NCBI GenBank assembly: GCA_022113835.1
Contig: JAILWY010000029.1
Location: 5,486,001 to 5,550,000, forward strand
DNA from: Atopsyche davidsoni
Lineage: Eukaryota; Arthropoda; Insecta; Trichoptera; Hydrobiosidae
DNA: 64,000 bases
Reading direction: 5' to 3'
Each line of letters starts with the position of its first letter. The first letter of the stretch is position 1. The position numbers and the translations under genes are program-made. The notes beneath the pieces are model-generated. The model was given only the letters and a program-made list of their open reading frames with translations, was not told where the DNA came from and ran no database searches. Shown piece by piece: positions 54,701 to 64,000 of this stretch.

Positions 54701-57700
54701 AACCATAATTTATGTAGACATGTAAAACAGGTGGCTCTGAATAAAACGGTATACCCACAAACTTTGATCAAAATTATGCCAATATGAAATTTGACAGAAA
54801 ATTAATATTAAAATAATTTGACAATTTCAAAATAAGTTAAACAAAATGTCCACCACACGTGTCACAGCCCACTAAGTCGCTCTAAATCCAATAACGCAAA
54901 AGACAGAACAAGTGACAACTATGTATTCAGACTAAGCACATGGGTTAACTAAATATCCAAATATGAAGCTGGTCGGTTAATATGGGTGGCAAGATATCAG
55001 TCGGTCAACCTCTCCAAGGACAAACACTCCCTTCCAGTTTGCTTCAAAGAAACAACTGCAAAAAGTGAGGTTATAAAGACATGTCAAATGTCATTTTAAC
55101 TTAAGAATTTAATTTTAGTTTGATGAAATATACAAACTGAAAGATATATTTGTTCACTTTTAGAGAAGTAATGTAACCTAATGAATCCTATATTTTCCAC
55201 TATCGTTTATGTAAAACCCTGCACTTTACTAAAGTATGGAGATAGCTTTATTGGTGTAACGTTTATTTTAACAATTGTTGCTATTTATAAACAGGAAAAG
55301 TTAAACAAATTTTTAAGATGATTCCAGTGCCAAAAGGTAAAAGTATATATTGCGAGAAAATATTTGTGAAACTTGAAAGATGTTGTTCTCGAATCCGTAA
55401 AAAAAAGAAAAAAGTTTTCTTCTAACACAATTATTTTCTTATATTTTAAAGTAACTCCAAATATATATGTTATACAAATATATATATATATTTAAAACTA
55501 AAATTTGAATAGATCTGAATTGTTAGTTCTAGATTATTGGGTGGATAAAGAATGAATGGTGTTTACATATTTTTATTTTATTTATAAATAAATTTAGGAA
55601 TTAGGTTAGCTGGAAACAACAAACCAATTTTCATTGCAATTCTACAAAAAGCTTGAAGTATTAGAAGATATATCAAATATTTGCCAAGATTTATGAAAGA
55701 TATTAATAATCAGTTTAATAACTATTGTTTTTGTCAATCAATCTTGTAGAAACCAAATGTCAAGTTATCAACGAGGACGCATGATTGATGAAGACCTAGA
55801 AAAGTCTTAGCATTAGTTAGCATTCTACTGTTATTTAAAAGTTAATACGAAAAAGAATATATTGTCAATAGTATTATTTAAACATAAATGCTTCTTATTT
55901 TTAATCCTTTGAATTTGAGGGAACTACAGCAGGAAAGTTATTAACCATTGGTAAAGTGTTGTTTCGGGGGTTGACAGAAGCTTCTGTAGTTTTCGTGGAT
56001 ACAACTATACAAATGCTGAAAATGCGACAAGTCGAACACAACTGCAGTTGCCTCTAATTACTTCTAATAGTCTATCTTACGCTTGAAATGTAGATTAGGG
56101 TTTTCAATAAGCGTCTTGTTCAGATTATCTGTTTTGATTGACATAAAAAAATTGTAGCACTGGAATACGATAAAATAACAATATAGTCAAATCTTCTCAT
56201 AAAGAATAAACCATAACAATACTATGTTATGTTGTTTTTTTATAAAAAAACAGGACTTTATTGTTTTTGTTAAAATATTTGTTTTGCTGAATATTTATTT
56301 ACTCTTGTATTCCTTATAAGAATATTTGATGGTATTTAATTGTTCCTTTTAAGCAATTGTCACAATAAACGTTGCACACTGGCCATCTGGGGCGAGTTCC
56401 CTGGACAGAGGTTAGGTCAGGTGTGTTGTTGGTAGCCCTTACTGTGGCCCTCCAGCGGGACTGGGCTCGTACTTGCGCGGTCGCCCCCGGCTCAGGTGTC
56501 GGCGCTTCACAAACTCCGCATCGTCCACCATCCAGAACGACCCGAAGTCGTCCTCGTAGCGCACAAAGCACTTGTGCAGGGACAAATTTGTCCGGATCGC
56601 GTTCTAGCAAACGTCACCACACATGTTCAGATACATCCTAGCACAGAGCTATTGCCACTCATCGTTCTGTTGCTGATTACCGGGATTCCCAAAATTAGCA
56701 AGATAAACACACAATCTGCACGGATATATTTCACGTGTGTAGGGAAGATTGCTATGATAATAATCTACACAGGCCTTTATTGTCATAGCGATAGTTCCCA
56801 TACCATGTCAATCCATATGGATATATTTAATGTAAATTATAAAATTATTTTTAAATTATCTGCATGACTCAACTAAGGAAGTAATCTTCTAACTAAGAGA
56901 TCACTAATATTTGAAAAAAAATATATATATCTACATAAGAGATATCAATTACATGTCATTAACAATGGTTATTTTATCTATTGAAAGAGAGTTCATTTTT
57001 AATTTTATTGTTAAGTTACACTTTAAATAGCATAATATAAAGCATTGCATATTAAAAAAGGACTTGATAAAATAATGTTAGAATCAACATAAACATCATC
57101 TCATGTTTTATTTTTAGACTTAGATGCAACGCAATAAAGTTGCAACCGAACAAACTTTTAACGAGGATGGTATTGAAAATTATAAATTGCCTTCAGATAC
57201 AATGTGCGAGAAAAAACTCTCTTTGAAGGGGATTGTGTTTAATCTTTTGAACGGTGAATACCAATAACGTAACAAACTGGACACAGTCACAGTTGCTTCT
57301 AAAAAACGCTTGCTTAGTTTTACGGGAAATGGGATATTTTTGTAGTTGAAAGCAACAGAACGATGGGAAACAATATTAAATGAGAAACGCTGTCAGCTTT
57401 GCAACAAGTTTCCCAAATCATTGGCAGAGATGGCCAATGAAACAACAAATGAAGACGTCTTCGTCGCAGATCTTCTGCTCTTCATCAGGTTAAGTTATGT
57501 CAACCACCGACAGAGACTTACTCAAGTACACGACCATCCTGGCTTAAGCTAGGTTTTAGTTAGTGACTAGCATCCTACAGTTGATATATAAGTGACCATT
57601 ATCCATTTTTTATACGTCTTTAACTGGATGAGCCACCAGGAGAAAGAGGATCCAGACACTTCAAGGTCATATCTCAACTTCTAGATTGACTTTTGACTTT

Positions 57701-60700
57701 CATGAAGGTTTTTGTCTCCGTACACAATCAATAAATGGAGAAAAACCTAAATGAAAGCATTTGACCAACAATTTTTTTGTACAATCTATTTTTAAAACCA
57801 GCTGTTAATCATATAATAATATAAACCATTGAAATATGACAAAGCTAAATTAAAAAAACAAACAGTTATGATTTGATGTTTTTACAGAAAGATGCATTTC
57901 TGTTCTTTAAATATTATCAATGCTCGAGAAATATAAATACTGGACTCGAAATATAGAAGATTGGGGCTCAAATATTTGGCTACGATAATGCAACCTCAAG
58001 TTGCTACTTGCAATCGAGAAGGATCAAGATATGACTGGTGACTCGGTTTAACTTAACGAGACGGCCGCTCGCCGTTGCCACTTCAAGATGGAGAGAGAGA
58101 AGCACCCATGCAGGATAGAGACAACGATACCACCACAAGAGACAGAGATAGTTACGCACACCACACACGAAAATAAACAAAATGACAATGACTTGACAAC
58201 CCAACGACGACTTAAAAAGCAGAAAACTGCGAGTGGCCACACGCAAAAACACACACGACTCCACTTCAATGAGTACAGAAAACCCAAACCTTATTCATTC
58301 TCTTTGTAAGAATCTTCCTGCTTGAGAAAAGCGTGCGCCGTATTGTGATACATTAAGACATATTTTATTTGCAAACACGCCATGAAGAGTCATGTGATAT
58401 ATAACAGTCATGGGGTGATTTCTTTATTTTAGTTCTGCGCACAGTGAAATTGAATCGCCTAACCATACTGAGAATAATAAAAGTGAATATAATATAGAGA
58501 AAAATGCATAGGTATTTTTAAGAACGTTATTGGGTGAATAAACAGCATGACAGAAATGTGCAAATTGAGAAAAAATATCTAAAATAACCTATTTACAATA
58601 AAGTTTGCAGAATTGTAAAGATGTGAAAGTTCAACTTTTTGAGAGTTCTGACAGATCTCAAGCGAGGCTAATTTTTACAAGAAGAATGTGTCATTCATAA
58701 TGTACAGTTGTTTATTTTGGTTAGATTTGTTATTAAATAAATATTAAAAATAGATAAGAAAAATATAGATTGGAAAAAAAGTGTGCTCAGTGTGAAAGTA
58801 GGCCATGAGAAGTGTGAGAGAGTTTGAGAGTTTCCGTGTGAGAATGATAGTCAAATAATCTTGTTGTTTAGTGTATACATCTGAATACTTATCGAAAAAG
58901 TCGTTCAGTCAAATCAAAACAGACAATGCAATAACTGAATCCTGCTGTAACTCAACAAAAGTCTGACAAATCAAATTAGAATAAGCTTAGTTTGTTTTTT
59001 CGTCAAATTAATGATATACAAATTTGCCTAAAATTTTATTTTAAGTCAAAATGCTAAGTTACGATTCCATAATTGGACCTTTCTCCATAATGATTAATAG
59101 GTGTTTAGAATATTTTTCAGTAAAACAAGTCTAGAACCACCAGCGTTGTGACAGTCGAGCTATCAAAGTATTCTAAATTATTATAGAACTAACTCGGGAT
59201 TAGCATCACTCGGGAACGAGACTTTGAATGTATTTTGACAAATTATTTCAAGAGTCTTGGAAAAGCACTTAGTTATTTTTCTATTGCGATATCATTATAT
59301 ACTTCAATATTTTAATTATTACATAGCAATAGTACTTAGCAATTTAAAAATTTGCATAGAATATGTTGTATAATTGGTATTGAGATGTCAAAAGGTACCG
59401 TGAATGTAATGTTTATCAGTTCAGTTGAAAGTTAGACAGAAGACAACAAATGGACGAGTATCAAATATAAAATAGAAAAATAAAGATAAACTTTTTCGTG
59501 TAGTTTGAAAAAAATTAGTTTACAGCACGTCACTTCGTATTGTAACGACCTATATAAGTTATTCTTGGCAATGTTAGATATATTTGTATGATTTTTTAAT
59601 AAACAAATATGATTGACGAATAATTTAAATGACGTTTATTTAGTAAAATAGATCTTTAATTGTTTCTACAGCAAATTTAACAGCAGTTCCACTTTTATTG
59701 TTTTTGTTGTACTACATACTTGGAATCTTTTGACACTATGTTGGTAGGTTGACAAATTGTTTCTTTGTAGGTAGGTGTGTATTTTGTGCATTGGTGTACA
59801 ATTTAGTATGTTGTTAGTCAGTAGCAGTATAGAGTGCAGTGGTGGGGGTAAATAGGCAGAAATCTGGTGTTTTAAATGATATTCCTGAAATAGAGTCATC
59901 GGAAACTCACATTGGCACTGTTTACACGTCGTAAATAATATCTTACATTGTAGCTCCTTTAAAACTGACACGAGTGTGAAATATCAACATCTCCTTGCAC
60001 GGAGACATTCATAATATTTTAACTAAATAAGACAGCCATTTAAAATATAAATTTTCAAAGTAGGATTCGCATGGAATTTTATACAAATATTTATAAAATA
60101 ATAACCAAACTTCAAATGCAAAATGTTTTATACTTCAAATGGTTTGACTATAAATTATCTGCAATATTTCATCAGTACAAGACAGCCATTTCAAATATAA
60201 CCTTTTTAAACCGATTTGCATGGAATTTGATACCAATATTTATAAAATAGTAAACAAACTTTGAATGCAAAAATCTAAAAATTTATAATTTAAACAAGTC
60301 TCTCATAACGTTACAATATCACTGACCTCTCAGTCTCAACATTTTATGTTACATTTCAATTTATGAATTGCCGATTGCAAGCTGCCAGTGTCTTATAGTT
60401 TTAAAGGGGCTGACAAATATTTATGATCAAGCAGAAAATGCATTGATTATTGTATACTTTTTTTCCTTTTAGTACTAGTTTCCTAAAAGTACTGGTATCG
60501 ATTCTTACGTTATAAAATAGGGTCCTAGTTTAATGGTTCACACAGAAGTGAATTTTCGGGATTAGATTTGTGTGCAACTGATGGGAAATCAACAAACTTA
60601 AAATAAATTTTTATAACACAACAAATGAGTTAATGAGTTTTGTGTAACTTTCATCTTGATTTAACGTTACCAATAAATTAATGAGTTTTATTTAATTTTT

Positions 60701-62533
60701 ATTTTGATCGAGTTAAATCTTATTTTCATAATAATGAATGAATGATTTTTCACTTAATATCAAAAAGGTTTTATGCAACTTTCATTATATTTTAGAAATA
60801 TAATTTCTAAGTATGCAGAATATACTGCGTTTTTGTTTGATTGTACTTATACTTACAAAATATTTAAATTTAATGAATGATTGTGATGGAAGAGAACATG
60901 ATATGAAAATGAAAAATGAGTTTATTTTAAATCAAATCAAAATCAACCTCTATATTTATTAATTAAATAACAATTTTAGCAATGTATCAAAGTATGTTCG
61001 CGGAGGTTTATGTTAAAAATGTTTTTTTTCATAGCTTGGTTACAGACTCATTGTTCTTGTATGTCAACCACTAGTTGAATAAAGATAAAAATATATACGT
61101 ATTTATCTTTAGGTTCTTTAAGTTTTATTTAATGTGATGTATATTAAATCATTATTTTTCCCACCATCAGTTGTACACACTGATCTAGGAGAGGAGTGAG
61201 AGCTTGCAGGCAAGGGTTTTGGGAGGTTTTAGGAGATTAACTTTTGGAATGAAAGGGATGGAGAAAAGCTTTGCTTAGCTCAGAATATGTTTGATACTCA
61301 GAGTATCAAGTTATGGGTTTGATCAAAGCCCATAAAACCTGAAAAGAATTAAATTCCTTATAATTATTTTAAAATTAATATGCCTAATTTATGGCTGTTA
61401 TAATTTTACAAATGAAAATTTAGTTGACGGTATTTGATTCTCTTTAGACTTATATTAATATGTTTGGTGACAGTTGAAGGATATTTGGAGAGAAAGTGCC
61501 CGAGGTGGTCAGATTTAGTGTTTGTGAACATAAGGTGAGGTATGGAGATGGTCCGTTAAAAATACTTGAGACATTTAAGAAATACTTGAGTGGTCATATT
61601 GGGTAAAGATGAATCCTAGAAGAGGTAAAGTCAAGTATAGAAAACATGTATAAAAAAATATTTAGGTGGTTATTTTACTAAGGTGAAGCTTTAAAAATAT
61701 AGACTATCGTGAAAATGGAATTAACGATATTATATCTAAGTTGAGATCTTAATAAGAATGGAAAGTACCAAGATATGTTAGGTATAAACTTCTTTGAAAT
61801 TTAAATAGGTGACGCATCTTATAAGAATGTGTCAAATAAAGTATGCACGGGTACAGAAGTGGTCAGTTAGGTTTAAATGTTAAAGAGATGAAATCAGATA
61901 TAAACCATCATTAAACTGGAAAAGACACACAGTCTGTTATGTATGGAAGTGTACCAGGTATAGACTATCCTGAAACTGGAAGGAATGGTGTAACCTGGAA
62001 GCAGAGGTCACAGAAAGTATCTCTGGTAGAAAGACAGAAATGGTCAGTTATATTGCTAGGAAGAAATTAACTTGGCGATGAAATAAATTGGAATTTATTT
62101 TTAATTAATTTTGCAAAATTTTATGAGTCAAAGTTGAGATGTATGAAATGACAATAAAACCGCTACATTGACTTGCATATCTCTCCATACCAATGTTTTG
62201 AGTAAGCAATATATGACCTAGATATTTGAAATAGAATAGATATGGGGAGGATAGACGATTGTGTTCAGGAGGTGTGTAGTGACCCCTAAACTGGGAAGGA
62301 CGGTACGGCCTGCAAGCAGAGGTTAGAGTAGGTATTGAGGGACGTAGAGGTGGTCAGCGAGGTAGGTTTAGGAAGTGGTCGTACCCCGGGACCGGGACGG
62401 GCGGCGCAGCCTGCGAGCAGCGCTGCGGGCGGCGCTTGTAGAACTCCACCTCGTCCACCGTCCACACGGCGCCCTTCACGTTCTCCACGCGCATGAAACA
62501 CTTGTGCAGCGACAGGTTGTGCCGCACGGCGTT
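45329..62533 (-). CDS. FoxP: FoxP forkhead transcription factor, 3' part (isoform with full C-terminus)
   Basis: Minus-strand exons in transcript order: 62533-62385, 47447-47372, 47098-47007, 45782-45329. The phases fit at each junction and give 256 codons plus stop. The first exon begins [13 protein letters not shown], the DNA-recognition helix of the forkhead domain, followed by [17 protein letters not shown] and KRRPQR, the diagnostic FoxP wing. The remaining C-terminus is hydrophilic with Ser-Pro, acidic and His-rich stretches. FoxP proteins bind DNA as regulators in neural and other tissues. The zinc finger, leucine zipper and first forkhead half must lie beyond base 64000. The 14.9 kb intron holds the alternative forkhead exon. 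Confidence 0.93.
45783..47006 (-). other. FoxP last intron
   Basis: AT-rich, except for a moderately GC segment at 46270-46430 without a recognised feature. No exon-like sequence in frame. Confidence 0.6.
47007..47098 (-). CDS. FoxP: FoxP C-terminal exon 2
   Basis: 92 bp; acceptor TTTCCAG, donor GTATGA. Encodes [20 protein letters not shown] and a Tyr/Glu-rich end (HEEY). Joins the next exon as [12 protein letters not shown]. Confidence 0.9.
47372..47447 (-). CDS. FoxP: FoxP C-terminal exon 1
   Basis: 76 bp; acceptor CTCACAG, donor GTAAGA. Encodes [20 protein letters not shown] then KRNLQ, with two Ser-Pro sites. Phase 2 in, 0 out. Confidence 0.9.
47448..56438 (-). other. FoxP intron between C-terminal exons and version B exon
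   Basis: About 9 kb of AT-rich DNA with one GC-rich pocket (50560-50800), listed separately. I saw no further forkhead copy, transposon end or RNA gene in the rest. Confidence 0.55.
50599..50799 (+). CDS. Candidate nested mini-gene: TATA box plus 34-codon ORF
   Basis: Inside the FoxP intron, on the opposite strand, a consensus TATA box (CTATATAAAA, 50599-50608) stands in a GC-rich pocket. It is followed after about 90 bp, including a purine-rich AAGAAAAGAAAAG stretch, by CACAATG at 50691. The ORF from 50695 to the TAA at 50797-50799 starts [20 protein letters not shown] and has GC-rich codon use unlike the flanking intron. Donor-like GT sites near its end (50752, 50781) allow it to be a first exon. 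I do not recognise the product and saw no clear second exon. Confidence 0.3.
   Translation, partial: YIKLHRSTSPDGVIRQLRPARNKEKKRKEKNTMSSTANGTPGQRFGPRAPRVMRYTNLTNWYQHSF
56439..56603 (-). CDS. FoxP: FoxP alternative forkhead exon, version B, terminal
   Basis: After acceptor TTTGCTAG the frame reads [20 protein letters not shown], then [14 protein letters not shown] and [13 protein letters not shown], and stops at TAA (56441-56439): 54 codons plus stop. Same phase and first codon as version A, so it can replace it after the shared upstream forkhead exon and gives a shorter protein. Alternative second forkhead exons are known in insect FoxP. The base-contact His of RHN is Thr here, and GRPRK resembles an AT-hook core. 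Confidence 0.9.
   Translation of the reverse strand, partial: NAIRTNLSLHKCFVRYEDDFGSFWMVDDAEFVKRRHLSRGRPRKYEPSPAGGPQ
56604..62384 (-). other. FoxP intron between the two forkhead versions
   Basis: AT-rich 5.8 kb with only spurious small frames, plus the decayed exon-edge copies near its 62.38 kb end. Confidence 0.55.
61490..62384. repeat. Decayed copies of the FoxP exon A edge in the adjacent intron
   Basis: The plus-strand phrases AAACTGGGAAGGACGGT, CCTGCAAGCAGAGGT and GTGGTCAGCGAGGTAGGTTT (62287-62370) recur in diverged form at about 61967-62047 and 61840-61875, with fainter traces near 61505. The 62287-62325 copy also resembles the exon end and donor at 62385-62425 (GGGACCGGGACGGGCGGCGC, CCTGCGAGCAGCG). 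This looks like an old, unevenly spaced tandem duplication of the exon's 3' edge. Confidence 0.5.
62385..62533 (-). CDS. FoxP: FoxP forkhead exon, version A
   Basis: 149 bp; acceptor GTGCTAG, donor GTACGA, phase 0 in and 2 out. Encodes the recognition helix with the canonical N-x-x-R-H-N contacts, wing 1 and the start of a Pro/Val-rich tail. It is strongly GC-rich. The donor joins the exon at 47447 to give G-CMMTQSP. Confidence 0.95.
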
Positions 62534-64000
62534 CTAGCACGCCAAACACATTACACATCATCCAAATAAATCAATCCTCCTGATGGCGGTCAACTAACAC
62601 AACCGCTCCTAAAGCATTCTTTTCAATATATACAAGATCTCCAAAATTATAAATAGTAAATGTCAAACAATATATAATAAAGATATTCTTAAGCTAGATA
62701 AGTATATCCGAATTGAATTGTACTGAATTTGGAATAAATTCTTTACAGAGCATTGCTCTTTTACAATACAAAACATAATCTGGCAGCACAAAAATGAATA
62801 AAGATGAAAAAGATAATCTGATTTGAATGCTTTAGTGGTCACTGTGTCACTTAACCCCATTCCAACTGTCGCTAATCAAAATTAACAACAAAATCCCCAA
62901 AGTTTTCAAAAAGTTCAAGTCTCCACTTCTGCAGACATTGGCCGCGAGATATCTTCAAGTATTGGTTTTTAAGTAACTAAATAAGTACACGATTACGCGG
63001 CACATACACATGAAGATTAGTTACAACAAACAAACACCTCCATACAGCGACTCACTTGAATCTACCACAAAATTAATACAGACGTATCCTTCAGTCACAT
63101 TCAAAACCCTCCTCTCTCTTCTCTTACTCTACAATTATTTATGTTATATCCCCTAAATATACTATACTTCCTTTAAATTAACATTAAATAGCTGAAAACA
63201 GTTTAAAATCATACAATACATTAGTGAGTTGTACAAATATCACCCCTATTTTATATTAATTTAAAATAATTGAAAACCTGTTGACAAAATACTTTAGAAT
63301 ATATAAAATATAGGAATTGAAACCTTATAAATACATCTAATATTTAGATAAAAATATCAGTATCTTTTAACAAATTCAAGATTGGTTTGTGATACGTTAT
63401 AAAAAATTACCTAAGTAGTAAAGACTTCGCGTGGCCAGTGTTCTTATTCATTAATAGTTTTGCAAATATGTAAAAATATCATAATCTTATGACATATTCA
63501 AAAATACATGGTGATGTGTTGTAAGAGAAATACGATAATAATATTGAAATATCACTCAAGAATACTTAATACAATAAAAAATATAAAATAATAAAAAAGC
63601 ATATTAACTTTCAATTATTTAGATCAAGTCTAGAACTGGAAAATTGATATTATAAGAAACTGACAAACACAGTACAGTGAAGCACATCACGTAGAAAATA
63701 TAGTATTTATCTAGTTTGATTTGTTGAAAAGAGATTGATAGACAACAATTCCTTCTATTTTATATATACTAAGCAAGACATACTTCTGCGGGTTAGAAGT
63801 ATTTTTCAATGGCACGTTTAGTTCACTCCCGTTGATGTATAATACCTTTATAATTTTGAGACATTTTTTATAGAATACAATTCAAAGAAATATTCATGGA
63901 CACAATGACAAAGTGTATAATAGCACATCACTGAAAGCATGCAATAAAATACCCAGTAAACGATAAAAGGTAATGATCATACCAATAATACAATTGTACA
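62534..64000 (-). other. FoxP intron upstream of version A, runs off the window
   Basis: AT-rich, with no frame resembling the first half of the forkhead domain, the leucine zipper or the zinc finger. Those exons must lie beyond the window. Confidence 0.6.

Noticed and set aside
1..64000. CRISPR arrays, operons, attachment sites, rRNA
   Set aside because: The sequence is eukaryotic nuclear; the tandem repeats seen lack regular spacers, and no rRNA-like sequence was recognised.

Overview
This window is animal nuclear DNA, almost certainly from an insect. GC-rich coding exons sit in AT-rich introns, splice sites are GT-AG, TTAGG-type repeats occur, and the upstream flank is full of short DNA transposons. 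A mariner copy and a TTAA-flanked MITE would suit a moth or butterfly, but that placement is inference. There are no operons, CRISPR arrays, rRNAs or convincing tRNAs.

Layout. 1-13.4 kb holds no convincing protein gene. It is a patchwork of decayed mobile elements: hAT-like MITEs, a piggyBac-type MITE family, a truncated mariner and possible retroelement and SINE scraps. It also has minisatellites, GC-rich islands and two TATA/CRE-like promoter candidates. 13.4-32.8 kb is a complete ankyrin gene on the plus strand. I could join 33 coding exons in one open frame of 2206 codons: 24 ankyrin repeats, a ZU5 region, a UPA domain, a 2.3 kb giant exon and a short lysine-rich tail. No death domain was seen. 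About 32.8-37.6 kb is probably ankyrin 3' UTR, and 38-45 kb is AT-rich with no gene found. 45.3-62.5 kb, on the minus strand, is the 3' part of FoxP, a forkhead transcription factor whose 5' exons lie beyond base 64000. It has two alternative versions of the second forkhead exon. One (62.4-62.5 kb) joins three downstream C-terminal exons. The other (56.4-56.6 kb) carries its own stop codon.

The two genes converge tail to tail and share no obvious pathway, although both are prominent in neurons: ankyrins link membrane proteins to spectrin, and FoxP regulates transcription. The points most worth a second look are these. (1) The ankyrin giant exon has a proline-directed KSPSPD array followed by about 15 copies of an 18-residue helical repeat. 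(2) The alternative FoxP exon replaces a DNA-contacting histidine and adds an AT-hook-like tail. (3) Decayed copies of the FoxP exon edge lie in the next intron. (4) A TATA-bearing mini-gene candidate sits inside a FoxP intron.
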